From positions 2,239,018 to 2,303,017 of the forward strand of contig NW_006497557.1 in NCBI RefSeq assembly GCF_000471905.2: a stretch of 64,000 bases of DNA. Reading direction: 5' to 3'. A program made the position numbers and the translations under genes. The notes under the pieces are model-generated. The model searched no databases, was not told the DNA's origin, and saw only the letters and a program-made list of their open reading frames with translations. Below, piece by piece: positions 42,727-54,289 of this stretch (position 1 is its first letter; every line of letters starts with the position of its first letter). The DNA is from Amborella trichopoda. Its lineage: Eukaryota > Streptophyta > Magnoliopsida > Amborellales > Amborellaceae.

Positions 42727-43480
42727 TGGGATATTCTTCAAGGGGCGCACACACATCACCATCTTAGGCGTCTCTTCGTCCTCGACTCAGGCCTCCTCTA
42801 AGTCAACCCTGCTCCTGCATGCTCCTCCTTCATCGAGCAAGCACTTTCAACCTTGGTACTCGAAGGTTTTCCCCAAGAGTACCATCCTGAACCAGCCAAA
42901 AACTTTTGTCATGTCTCTGGAGCTCATCAGGGAGCTCGGGGCATAGACCTTATGGAAGATTGAGTCCTTCATCCTCCCCAGCCCAAGATGACTCTAGTTC
43001 TTGACCCACATCCATTGCCACACCTGATGGAGACAACTCTCTCCTCTGCAGGAATAGTTGACTAGCCACAACCTAGATCACAGTTTTGGCCGAACGTCCA
43101 TCAAAACCTCAAGGCTAAACACGATAGAGGACTGCGAATTTTGACAATGGAGGTGACAAAGGCAATCAAAATAGCCAATTTTGATGGCCCTCTTCACCCG
43201 AATCCCTTCTACCGCATTCAGACAATGAAACCTGAAGAAGAGATCGATGAGCACTATGTTGTGGTTACTGTAGTAGAAGAAGACCCAGCCACACAACAGC
43301 CATGGTCCCAAGACCGTTGTGAGCCGGCTCCTCAGCCACAATCCCAAGACCGTGGATAATCGTTTGAAACACCATCTGCATAAAAACGTCAAGTTCAGTC
43401 AGGGCATGATAACCCCTTACTGACTGACCTACCTTGTACGACCCGTCAAGCTCGCAAACTCTTTGTTGCCACTAACGTCG
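42727..43480 (+). other. Element E leader (remaining part)
   Basis: Starts directly after the target duplication. The first 20 bases match A near 13748 (CTTCTTCAAGGGG). 42850-43060 aligns with the D leader, and 43285-43440 with the pre-gag region of D and G (CCCAAGACCGTTGTGAGCC). The open frame 43141-43359 has the acidic start seen before gag. Confidence 0.65.
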
Positions 43481-44480
43481 ACCCCCATAATGAAACAATC
43501 AGCGTAATGGTCGTAAGCGAGTCCAGTGATGCGCAGGAGGATCGCATGAACAAGTTCGAGGATATGGTGCAGCGATGATAGAAAAGTTCACTCGTATTGA
43601 CGTTGCACGCCAGTAGGTTAACCATGAGGCCAATTCTCATCACTCTGATGGTGTACCTCCACGGCAGCCTCCTCCGTCTACCTCACTAGACAATTTTGTC
43701 CCTCATCCAGTTTCTTAGTCAGATATTGACGCTATGGTCACCCATAGCCTAAAGAATAGACAAATTCGAGGCATACAGAGTGCGACGGCTTATCAAAGAC
43801 TATATCCTTCCTATATTGATCGGGTCCCGTTCCCCTCAGACTATAAGAAAGGGAAGTTTCCTCTATTCAACGGAACCACCTCCCAAAACCAGCATAGCAG
43901 CATATCGAGAAATAGCAATTGACGGGAGACTTCTTCTCCACTAGTTCATTGATGCCCTTGATGGCCCAACATTCCAATGGTATGCTCGACTTCCTCCAAA
44001 CTCGATGCATACATGGGAGGAGATGGAGAAACTGTTCTATCAACGCTTCTATGAAGTCGAGAGAGAATTTCAAATCATTGAGCTTCTCACCTTGAGTCAA
44101 GACCCTGATGTGCCCGTAGATCAGTTCATATCAAGATGGAGAAACTTGGCTTCTCGATATCCTAATCCTATGCCCGAGAAGGAAGCAGTCCAAACTTGTG
44201 TGCAGAGCATGCAACCTGAGATCACTCTAAATGTCGAGGCCTCTAATCTGACCTCCATGTCAGAGTTGATCTCTAAATCAGTTCACATAGAAAGTTTGTC
44301 ACGCCATCATGGTGGCGCCCTGCAACCATCTACAAGTTTAGTAAACAACTAGGGCAATGGTGGCTCTCGAAATAATACACGGGGCAGCCAACAAAAAGGG
44401 GCAATTAGTGCAGCCGTTATGGTCACTGATTCAAAGAAGCTCCCTCCAAAACATTGGACCTCTATAAAGAGGTAAGCACG
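43481..44480 (+). pseudogene. gag: Element E gag capsid region
   Basis: Frames 43734-43922 and 44005-44352 carry the family capsid. The first has YPSYIDRVPFPSDYKKGKFP and LFNGTT. A small deletion and stops near 43910-43950 break the middle. The second has TWEEMEKLFYQRFYEVE, VPVDQFISRWRNLA, EAVQTCVQSMQPEITL and SMSELISKSVHIE. It aligns with D and H along its length and is the most complete capsid in the window. The stop at 44350 is followed by GNGGSRN..GSQQKGA-like sequence in another frame. Confidence 0.88.
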
Positions 44481-46128
44481 TCGAAGGTAACACCCTAGGC
44501 TAGTAAGCAACAACAGTCATACAATCGGGTACCTCCACTAGCTAACTTTGATCGGAGTGATTATTTCACCAAGCATAGGAACAAGGTTTATCCCTTAGAG
44601 AAGGAATGGGTCCCTATGCTATTCTAGTTATTATTGGAGCAGACTATGATCTAGATTTCAGAAGCCATGTTCCCTTAGCAATCTGGTCTTTACACTCAAG
44701 CAAATTATTGTGCCTACCATTAGAGGATCTATCATTCCATAGATGACTGGTACACGTTGAAGGATATCATTGAGGCTCTGATTATGAAATGTCAAATAAT
44801 GCTTGAAGATTTAAAGAAGGCCTTTGGGGCAGCTAAGGCCTCCCATGCCATAACTATTCAAGAGGAGGACAAATTTCCAGGTATCCTCTACGCCCTCTTC
44901 ACTATAATGCTTCCGGAAGGCATAATCACGCTAAAGCAGACAAGGCAATCCCTTCGCCTTGTTAAGGGGACTGAAGATCGTTGGTGCCCATTCCATCAAA
45001 TAAGAGGTCATTATTCAAAATGCACAACTTTCCTTGATATATTTGCAGAGAAGATGTGGGAATGTCAAGAATTTTCAACTTCCTTGTAAGTGATCCCCAT
45101 ATCAGTTCCTCATTGGGGTAAGAAGATCTCATAAGGCAGGACCTTCTGATCAATGACTCAGACTCTGCAGAACCCTCAACTTCTCAGCTGTGGATGATCT
45201 ACCATGGCCGAAGCAGACTCAAGTCCATAAGACGAGAAGCAGTTCGCCAAGCTAGAGCGGTTTGCCACCCTAGCGCGACAAATTAAACATCACTTCAAAA
45301 AACCAAAAAGAGTCGGGCACCAAGGGCTGTTCGTCGAAGAAACAAGACCGCTCAACCCACAATCGAGAGGGAGTTTCTCAGGCCCCTTCCTCCGTTGCCA
45401 ACTTTGCTGGAGTTCATCCCCGACACAATCATTTTTCCTTCTTCATGCTGTTAAGAAGACATCCCCGTGCCATCTTCCACTCAGCAAACATCCAATGAGG
45501 GTGACGACATTAAAAGCGCTCTCCAATGGTCTAAGCAAGGGAAAGACCTAAAAGATCCCCTGCACCTATCCAACTCTGACGATGACGTAAAAATCTGCCC
45601 AGATCGGTCTGATGAGGGGAACAACCTTAAAAGTTCCCCACCTTCTAACTCTACTCCTCCTTCTTCTCCTGCTTCTCATTCTTCCTTGTCTATGGCTCCT
45701 ATAGGTACAACCTTGATATATCCAGACTTCGATGCTCTCGATAGGAACTTGAGGGATTAAACAAAACTAAGGCGCAACGGAAGCGATTGAGAAAGCTGAC
45801 ACAGGCAGAAAGATTCTTAGCAATTGCTTATGCCCTGGTAGCTAAAGCCAAGGCTGAGCCACCTTCTTCAAAGAAGCATAAGAAGTCGAAGCCAAAGAAA
45901 CCCTAGTGGCCCCCTGAGCCCGACTTCGAGCAAAGGCTGAGAGAATTAAAGGGGCAAATTTTTTATTCTCAAGAGTCTTGACATATGGTACAAGTCTATG
46001 AAGTGCAGGTCACTACGGAGCAAGCACTACGGACATCTGCGTAAGGGACGTGTGATTCACACGAGGACACTTCACGCCCAACCGTTGCCGAACCCCAAAA
46101 CAAGCTCTTGCAGGCTGATTGACTTCCC
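44481..46128 (+). pseudogene. Element E gag C-terminus and linker; no protease motif seen
   Basis: 44757-45089 has YALFTIMLPEG and the knuckle-like CPFHQIRGHYSKC (about 44985-45023), which is one residue short of the C-x2-H-x4-H-x4-C form. Ser/Pro/Asp-rich linker follows (45467-45760), then Lys-rich sequence (to 45905) and a stretch in mixed frames. In this region I looked for a D-T/S-G or D-G-G protease site with the GHPWLHEHGVVPSTLHQC-type tail seen in G and found none. The protease has been deleted or is beyond recognition. Confidence 0.6.
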
Positions 46129-47167
46129 ATGTTTGAGGTCGACCCTTCTGTCCCTCAAACCGAGAAAGGCACAAAAATCATGACATGCTCCGGAGCCCTA
46201 TTGGAAGCAGAGATGTCAGGGTCATGGGCCTCTACATTTGAGGTGAATCACAAGGTCCCTGAAAACAATGATGAGGAGTTGCAAGAAGCTCCAGAAGATT
46301 TGGAAGAAGGTGGTCAGGCCATAGCAGATGAACTCGAAGAAATAAATCTTGGAGATGAAGCAGACGCCAGACCTACCTTCATTTCAGCAAAAAAGTCTTT
46401 AGATAAGAAAGAGGAGTTCATAGCCTTCTTGAAAACGAACCGGGACATCTTTGCCTGGCATTACCATGAGATGCTTAGTTTGGTCCCTCAATTCGCCATT
46501 CACCGTCTCGACATTGATCCGACTGTGAAACTTGTCAAACAGAAATCAAGAAGGTTCAGGCCTGGCTTGAAATGCAGTTAGATGTCGAGATAACCAAACT
46601 TAGACAAGCAGGTTTCATCCGTGAAGTCAAGTACCCGAAATGGTTAGCAAATGTTGTTCCGGTCAAGAAGAAGAATGGTCAAATCAAGGTGTGGATTGAC
46701 TTTCGTGATTTGAATACCGCCTATCCTAAGGATGACTTCCCGTTGCCATTCACCGAGATGCTCATCGACTCTACTGCTCACTGTCAAACCTTTTCCTTCA
46801 TGGACGGATACTCCGGCTATAATCAAATAAGGATGGACCCTGAAGATGAAGAGGCCACGGCATTCTTAACTCCAAAAGGGGTCTTCTGTTACACAATGAT
46901 GCCTTTTGAATTAAAGAATGCTGGCGCCACATACCAAAGATCACTGACGACCATTTTCGAAGACAATACGACAATTTGGTGGTAAAATCTGAAGAGGCGG
47001 ATGCTCACATGAGAGACCTTGAGAAGGTATTCGAGCGTTTTCGTCTGCATCAACTTAAAATGAACCTATTGAAATGCAATTTTGGCATGTGCTTGAGAAA
47101 ATTCTTAGGGTTCATCATCAAACATCGAGGGCTTGAAGTCGAGCCAGTCAAGATCACAACATTCTAA
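46129..47167 (+). pseudogene. pol: Element E reverse transcriptase, active site destroyed
   Basis: An acidic linker leads into FAIHRLDIDPTVKLVKQKSR (about 46490-46550). A frameshift near 46565 follows, then DVEITKLRQAGFIREVKYP, WLANVVPVKKKNGQIKVWID and FMDGYSGYNQIRMDPEDEEA with the first palm Asp (about 46798-46855), and MMPFELKNAGATYQRSL. The next block should hold the YVDD motif. Here, at about 46955-46985, codons are missing and the frame shifts, leaving only a Y-D-N-L-like trace before VKSEEADAHMRDLEKVF. The thumb follows to 47167 (FLGFIIKHRGLEVEPVKI). Sequence type is Tat/Ogre. Confidence 0.9.
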
Positions 47168-47800
47168 GAAATTCCATCACCAACGATGCTTCGAGAACTA
47201 CGCTCCCTACAAGGGCAACTAGTCTACATTCGCAGGTTCATCTTCAACCTCTCAGGCCACTGTAAACCATTTACACACCTACTAAAGAAAGATACCCCAT
47301 TAATCTAGGATGAAGCATATCAAGCAGCCCTTGACGACATCAAGCATTATTTACTCAATCCTCCAGTACTCTTGACACCAGTATTGGGAAGACCCCTCAT
47401 TCTATATGTGACTACTTTAGACAAGTCCCTCGGAGCATTATTGGCACAGAACAATGAAGAAGTAAAAGAAACCGCATTATATTACCTCAGTTGCAGGATG
47501 CAAGGGGCCGAGAGGAATTATCCCTCTTTTGAGAAGATGTGTCTGGCCTTGATCTTCATAGTGTAAAAACTCCGCCATTACTTGCTTGGTTATGAAGTGA
47601 AACTTATATCGAAAGCTGATCCGATAAAGTTTCTCATGACATGCCCATGCTTGTCAGGACGCCTGGCTAAGTGGGACTATTGCTGATGGAGTTCGAGATC
47701 ACTATGTCCCACAAACAGGCCTTGGCTGACTTTCTCACAGCACACCCTGTACTGGCAGAATCTCCTCTATCAAGCGACTTCCCTGATGAAGAAGTAATTC
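47168..47800 (+). pseudogene. pol: Element E RNase H (first, RT-linked) domain
   Basis: Connection and RNase H: GRPLILYVTTLDKSLGALLA (about 47390-47445), LSCRMQGAERNYPSFEKMCL (about 47490-47550), then a stop at 47565 and KLRHYLLGYEVKLISKADPI. After a shift, PCLSGRLAKWD and, in another frame, ALADFL/AHPVLAES-type sequence (about 47725-47765) are seen. F has the same domain at 63300-63990 minus. This domain degrades the RNA strand during cDNA synthesis. Confidence 0.85.
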
Positions 47801-48140
47801 CTTGTTGACCTTACTCTTGTGTGGGAATTGTATTCCAATCAAATCAAGGAGGTGCCAGAGTAGTATTCCTGAGTCTAAGAGGAGAAATATTTTCACTTTC
47901 TTTCTCTCTAGCTCAAGCCGGTTCTCATAATGAGGCAGAATATCAGGCCCTTATAATTGGACTCGAGATAGCCTTCGATCTCAACTTAGAGCAGCTTAAG
48001 ATCTATGGTAACTCTGAGTTGGTAATCCGACAACTCAAAGGGATCTATGATGTGAGAAAAGACACTCTCGGTGCTACAATTCAATTATCCTCATCAGGGC
48101 CCAGGCTCGTCTTGGTGGCAGAATGGAGACACATTGAACT
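47801..48140 (+). pseudogene. pol: Element E second, archaeal-type RNase H (aRNH), truncated
   Basis: Tat-lineage elements carry an extra RNase H between the RT-linked RNase H and integrase. Here 47821-48231 keeps SLAQAGSHNEAEYQALIIGL (with the catalytic Glu) and IYGNSELVIRQLKGIYDVRK. The catalytic Asp of the GDSELV motif has become Asn. Then about 36 codons present in F (through NSQADALAKI, which hold the last catalytic Asp) are deleted, so the frame jumps to GATIQLSSSG. The start (YFDGA motif in F) is also lost. Inactive. Confidence 0.85.
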
Positions 48141-48299
48141 AAGAATAGAGGTCGATGCAGATGACAAGAGAAATACTTTCCCTGAGTCCCTCCTTATCCA
48201 TTTGGAGCGCTTCTGTCAACCAAAGAAGTAATCAAGATTGAACAAGAAATAGCACAGAGGTAAGCAGCTTAGGATCGAAACCAAGGACAAGAATTCTTT

Positions 48300-49580
48300 G
48301 ATCCAATGTGTGCAGAAATTGAGCAAGTAGAAGATTGGAGAGGACCCCTCACCAGTTTGCTAAAGCATGGAAGGCTTCTAGAAGATCGTACTGAACGCAA
48401 CAACATATGGAGAATGTCTACCAAGTGTACCCTCCTCGAGGGAGATGCTCTCTCCAGATGGTTGTTTGATGGCATTCTTCTTAGATGCGTCGACATCCAA
48501 GGAGCAAATAAAGTTATAGAAGAAGTCCACTCAAGCATCTGTGGACTACACCAGTCCTGTCCTAAACTCTATGAATGAATACGCAGGTTGGGATATTATT
48601 GGCCTTCAATGATCATTGATTCCTTAAGCTACGCTAAAAAGTGCCAGGTATGCCAAATACACTCCGGCCTGGTTCACCAGCCTCCAGAGCCCTTTCACCC
48701 TACATTTGCGTCATGGTCCTTCTTACAATGGGGTATGGACATCGTAGGGCCTATTGACCCCCCTTCCACAATGGGCCATGTTCTGATCCTTGCTGCAACA
48801 GATTATTTCTCTAAATGGGCTAAAGTGGTCTCTCGAATGCACGTTCCTGGAACAACAGTGGCCTCCTTTATTCGACATCATATCATATACCGCTTTGGAG
48901 TGCCCGACCGGATCATATCTGACAACGAACCTGAATTTAAGAGTCATCACATTGATCACTTAATGAATCAATTCGATTTCGAGTGGAGGTACTCGACTAT
49001 GTTCTACCCTCAGGCGAATGGATTAGCTGAGGCTTTCAATAAGACTCTATGCAATGTTTTAAGAAAGTCAGTATCAAAGACAAGGAAGAGCTGGCATGAG
49101 AAGCTTCCTGAAGCACTATGGGCATATCGTACTACTACATGAAATGCTATTGATTGCACTCTTTATTCTCTGATTTATGGGGGTGAAGCAATTTTACCTC
49201 TCAAATTACAAATCCCTTTATTGCGAGTCGCTATTCACTAAGGAATAACTGAAGATGAGACAGTCAAGCTTCGGTATTAAGAATTGGATGCACTCGACGG
49301 AAAGAGGCTAGAGGCTTAGCAAAACCTTGAACTCAACCAAGGGAGAATGAAGAGGGCTTTTGATAAGTCTGTCAAGATCCGCTCATTCGCCCATGGTGAT
49401 CTTGTCTTAGCTATCAAGAGGCCTATTGTCATGCATGGTCGGTGCAAGGGAAGTTTGAGCCCAAGTGGGAAGGTCCCTTTACAGTAAAAAAGGTCTCGCT
49501 CAACGAAGCCCACATATTGGCACATTCTGATGGAGACAAGGCAATGCCCCCTATCAACGGGCGATACCTAAAGAAGTAAT
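48300..49580 (+). pseudogene. pol: Element E integrase
   Basis: Integrase joins cDNA ends to the target. The zinc-binding HHCC part is intact in outline: EVHSSICGLHQSCPKLYE, then KKCQVCQIH (48525-48660), with a stop at 48576 between. The catalytic core has MDIVGPI (Asp codon 48738), SDNEPEF (Asp codon 48921) and NGLAEAFNKT (Glu codon 49029). The last two are separated by 35 residues, the D-D-35-E pattern. Stops occur at about 49140, 49240, 49278 and 49317. A GDLVLAIKRPIVMHG and PKWEGPFTVKKVSLNEAHIL tail ends with PPINGRYLKK at 49578. The core frame 48588-49142 is open. Confidence 0.92.
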
Positions 49581-50340
49581 ATCCATGATGTGTATTCAAA
49601 AGAAAGGGACTTAACGTGAAAACTAGCAAGATAGTCCAAACAAAATGCTAACTCTTTTTATGTTATTATAGTAAAAACGAGTTACAAGTTACAAGAACCC
49701 ATTACAAGGGAGGTTACAACTCTCTTGCAACTGAGGATAAGAGGATGGTTACAAACTAAAAACTTGTGCTTTTTCTCTTGCATCTGAGAGTAAGAGGACG
49801 GTTGCAAGTTAAACAAATGCCTGTCCCATGAGGAAGAAGCTAATCCACGAAAGAAAGGACCTCATGATGAAGAAGCGAAACCACTTGGAGAGTTAGCTTT
49901 AATTCATCTGACGAGTAAGAGGATGGTTACAGGTCAGAAGACAAAACAAAGACACTTCAAGAAGATAGCCTCAATCCATCCGATGTGTATGTCAAACATA
50001 CTAGCCAGATACCTCATATGACGTGTATATCAAACATACGACGTAGAATCCATTCGACGTGTGTATTAAACATACAAGATGGGCTCCTCTGGCAAGGGGC
50101 TGGCCTATGATAGAAAGAACGCCATGTTCACAGTGAAGGCCCCTCCACTAAATGACATGGACCCCATTGTCGTACTGTTGGATTTGGTTTCCAACAGGTA
50201 CCACAGTCCATGCCACATCCTTCATCACTCTTTGTCGGCCCATGAACATCGCCGCATGAACCTCATCGCCGAACACTACAAACCTCGCACGTGACTTACC
50301 GACACATGCGAGCGTCATTCTCCTCATTGTGATAAGCCAC
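49581..50340 (+). other. Element E 3' UTR, first part
   Basis: Non-coding. It has repeated GTAAGAGGATGGTTACAAG phrases (49735, 49788, 49915) and three copies of ACGTGTATATCAAACATAC or near variants about 40 bases apart (49985-50075). F has the same GGATGGTTACAGGC-type phrases on the minus strand (60940, 61145, 61205). Confidence 0.6.
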
Positions 50341-51560
50341 ACGTGCTGATCAACGACGATTGAAGCCAGCACCGGCTTGGTCCTCCAAAGGCCAGCACCG
50401 GTTGCATGCCCAAGCCCCAGCACCGACTGTTTTTCCTGAGGGTTGGCGCCAGGTGTACTGGCACTCTAAGTCATTAGCACCGGTTGTTTCAACGCCAGTT
50501 GCATTTTTGTTAGTGTCGGCCCTGTTGTGACTATTCGCCTCCCGAGACTCCTCGTTTCTCAAAACTTAAGTTTTCGCACCTCCTTAATGGTCCCATGAAA
50601 GGCCAAACCGTCACCAATCGTATGCCTTCCCCACGATGGTTCACCTCCTACAATCGTATGGCCCAGCTCCTACGACCATCCGTCTTACACCGGAATTGCT
50701 CCCACACGGCCGAAAACTCACATGAAAACTTTCCCGCCTATATTTTTGGCTTGGACTTCACTAGAACCTCGCCAAGAAACCTTTGAGACACAACTAACTA
50801 TGTCAAAAAGTGGAGATAACCTCAGTATACCTCTTGAAAGTGCCTGAAAACGTCTGCAACACCACGAACAGTGTCGGAAAACTATCACAACCTCCAGGAA
50901 ACCCCTTAAAAATCCATGGAAAATTCCTAAGATGCGCTAAAATACTCACTGCTGTGTTTCCTGCCTTTTCTACCAGAAAGGAAAACTACACCCGAAATTT
51001 CCTCTCTTTTACAGAAAACTTCAGGGAGGATTCTCCACTCCCTGCTACTCTATCTGAAACTTCGCCAATTTTGTGCAAAGTCTGCACGCCGAAGGTCTTC
51101 TCTACAAAACCCTTGTCGAAATCCTATTGTATGCAGAAGAATCTTCCCTGCAAAATTCATGCTGAAGTTTTACTGCTCTTTGAAACTTCAACCGGGCACA
51201 CCCTCTCCTCCTTGTTAAAGAAAACTATTGCTTAAGTTTTTACCCTTGGTGAAAAATAAGGGAAAACAAGATTTTACCCCCTTATATAGACTACGCTGCC
51301 CTCAAATGCCTCTCACAAACTTGGAATTTCAGTTGTGCCTAACGGAGGCCTAGCAATGATGAATCGGGTTGGACCTCGACCCGAGGCTCAAGGTAACTCT
51401 CATCCCTAGCACCGATTGACTTAGTGCCGGGTGTACAGTTTACTTAGTGGCGGTTGAGTTTTCAAATATAACCCTAGCTGCTGTTGACTTAACGCTAGGG
51501 GTGTTTCCAAAAACTACCCTAGCGCCAGTTGACTTCAAATAACATCATGGGTCATTCATA
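50341..51560 (+). repeat. Dispersed AGCACCGGTTG repeats in the E 3' UTR
   Basis: About 15 degenerate words AGCACCGGTTG / AGCGCCAGTTG at 50365-50520 and 51400-51560, 20-50 bases apart. They flank a 750-base stretch with repeated GAAAACTTC/GAAATTCC words. The same two-block layout is found inverted in F (59070-59500 and 60360-60560). The word also resembles the half-stem of the LTR5 hairpins (AGCACCGACTG). Confidence 0.65.
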
Positions 51561-52140
51561 ATGCCAACTCAATCTTTAACAACACAACACCGTTATGTTG
51601 TGAGAACTCAGTGCCAGTTGAATATTCGCGTTAGACCATTGACACTACAAGTGGCGTCCGCCGTATATCAAGCAGTGTATGCCCTACCACTATCTGTAGT
51701 GGTGTTGTACCCAAGCCAGGATGTGTCATCCTTAGTGGACTTGCACCCAGGCCGTTGCACCTAAACTGTGAGTTCCCCAATGGAGTGAGGAGCTGTCCCT
51801 CGTCCTCAACTAGGAGTCACACCCATATTGCGGCCTGTCATCCCCAGTGAAGATAGGTTAATTCTTACTTCCCCAATCTCCAGTGGGTCAGCTTCACACC
51901 AAGCTAACTTACCCCCAGGGAGTCAGGTTACTTGTTATAAGAATCTCATCTATCACCCTGAGAGTACGCTTACCCCCTTTAACCCTAATGACGTCTTCCT
52001 CTATTGGTCATCCTTCATCAGGTCACCATTTCCAGCTGAGCCCTCTGCCTGTGTATGGCCTTGACAATTTTATCCCCAAGGAGTCAGATTGCTATCCATA
52101 GACATATCCCCCATGGAGCCTCACCCACATGGCGACCCAC
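51561..52140 (+). other. Element E 3' UTR with CCCCAGTGGGTC phrases
   Basis: Phrases such as TTCCCCAATGGAGT, TCCCCAGTGAAG and CCCCAAGGAGTCAG recur every 30-60 bases (51770-52115), as in A 16570-16800. No gene. Confidence 0.6.
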
Positions 52141-53850
52141 ACTGTGGTCCATACTGCATGTCCCTAAATTTCTCAGCCATGGTCTAGATGCACGACCCTA
52201 AACTGCTCAGCCTGGGTCTACTTGCACAACCCTAAACTTCTCAGTCCATACTGCATGACCCAAAATTGTTCAGCCTCAGTCCATAATGCAGGACCCTAAA
52301 TTGCTTAGCCTCGGTCCATACTGCATGACCCTAAACTGCTTAGCCACAGTTCATGCTGCACGACCCTAAACTGTACAGCCTCGGTCTATGCTGCATGATC
52401 CTAAACTGCACCACCTCGGTCCGTGCTGCATGACCCTAAGCTGCACCACCTCAGTCTGTGCTGCATGACTCCAAACTGCACACCTCGATTCGTGTAAGCT
52501 GCACAGCCTCGATCCACGTTGCACGATCCTAAACTGCACATCTCGATCCATGCTGCACGACCCTATACTGCATAGCTTCAGTCCATACTGCATGACTCTA
52601 AACTGCCCAGCCACGGTCTAGATGCACGACCCTAAACTGCTCAACCTTGATCTAGTTGCACGACCCTAAACTGCTTGGTCCATACTGCATGACCCTAAAC
52701 TACTCAGCCTCGGTCCATACTGCATGACCCTAAACTGCTTAGCATCGGTCCATACTGTATGACCCTAAACTTCTTAGCCTCGATCCTTACTACATGACCC
52801 TAAACTGCTCAGCCTCGATCCATACTGCATGACCATAAAACTACTCAGCCGTGGTCCATACTACATGACCCTAAACTTCTTAGCCTCGATCCATGCTGCA
52901 CGACCCTAAAGTACACAGCCTCGGTCCATATTGCATGATCATATATTGCTCAGCTTTGGTTCATGCTGCCCTAAACTGTACAGCCTTTGTCCGTGCTGCA
53001 CAATCCTAAACTGCACTGCCTCAGTCTGTGCTGCACAACCCTAAACTACACTGCCTCGGTTCATGCTGCACGACCCTAACTACACAACATTGGTCTAGTT
53101 ACACATTTCTAAACTGGTCGGTCCATACTGCATGACCCTAAACTGCTCAGCCTCGATCCACACTGCATGCCCCTAAACTGTTCAACCTCGGTCCATACTG
53201 CATGACTCCAAATTGCTCAGCCTAGGTCCATAGATACTGCTAAGCCACAGTCCATACTGCATGACCCTAAATTGCTAAGCTTCGATCCGTACTGCATGGC
53301 CCTAAACTTTTTAGCTTTAGTCTAGATGCACGACCTTAAACTTCATAGCCATAATCTAGTTGCACGACCCTAAACTGCTCGGTGCATTCCGCATGGACCT
53401 AAACTGCTCAACACCATGGTTTGAAATATAAGACCTTAAACTGCAAAGGAGGTCTAGTTGCATGACCTTAAATTGCATGATCCTAGTTGTATGACTTTAA
53501 ACTACATAACCATGGTCCAGCTATATGACCTTAAACCATAGTATATGTCTTAGCCACATGATGATAAAAGGCTCAGTACCATCGTCCGAGCTATATGACC
53601 TTAAACTGTAGCGGAGGTCTAGTTGCACGACCTTAAACTGCATGGTCCTAGTCATATGACTTTACACTACACAACCACAGTCTAGTTGTGTGACCTTAAA
53701 CCATAGCACTTGTCCCAGTCACATGACGTTAAAAGGCTTAGTGACCACGGTCCAGCTGTATGACCTTAAACCATTGTGCACGTCCTGCTAGCATGATGAT
53801 AAACTGCTTTGTCCAGGGCACGGAGGCATGACCATAAACTCACCCCCACA
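52141..53850 (+). repeat. 35-bp minisatellite of element E (about 45-48 units)
   Basis: Unit: GGTCCATACTGCATGACC followed by CTAAACTGCTCAGCCTC. Exact period 35 is clear at 52680-52790. Each unit has GGTC near the start and GACC after 9-10 bases, a 4-bp inverted pair. From about 53500 on, units form 70-bp dimers with the A-type CCACATGATGATAAA half. Known background: Tat/Ogre elements often carry variable tandem repeats between integrase and 3' LTR, and these can seed satellites. Confidence 0.92.
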
Positions 53851-54289
53851 TACGTGCACACACCTGTACGTGCACTTTCACACACACCTTTCCTAACCTA
53901 CTTGATAGTGTGCGTGTACCACCTTCATTATCTCCCAGTGAGTTCATTCATTTCATCACCATACGTCATTCCCCGGTGAGTCTCACCCATGCTCACAAAA
54001 TGGCGAACCATCTCGCCATCCATACTCGTTGTAACTTTGTGGGTCACCATCATCCACTCACATTTCATACATTCTCCATCTCTCATAGGTAGCCCCGAGC
54101 CATCTCCCCAAGTGAGCCAAACCACCACTATACTCACTCCATGGCCTTCATAAACTTTCATCCATCACCATCACGATCCAGCTATATGATCTTAAACCAT
54201 AATGCACGTCCAGGTCGTATGACATTAAACTGTTTCGCACAAGTCCAGAAGGCGTGACCTTAAACACTCATTCACAACGAAAAGGAGAA
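53851..54289 (+). other. Element E spacer and last minisatellite units
   Basis: 53880-54165 is a spacer with CCCAGTGAGTTCATTC and ACTTTGTGGGTCACCATC phrases, matching A 17290-17540. 54166-54275 holds two or three further minisatellite units. Confidence 0.65.

Noticed and set aside
50810-51235. 141-codon frame in the E 3' UTR
   Set aside because: The matching F stretch (59560-60330 minus) has no equivalent frame, so there is no sign of coding selection.
52141-53850. Regular 35-bp repeats as a possible CRISPR array
   Set aside because: There are no unique spacers between repeats, no cas genes, a plant context, and the array lies in a retrotransposon 3' UTR. It is a minisatellite.
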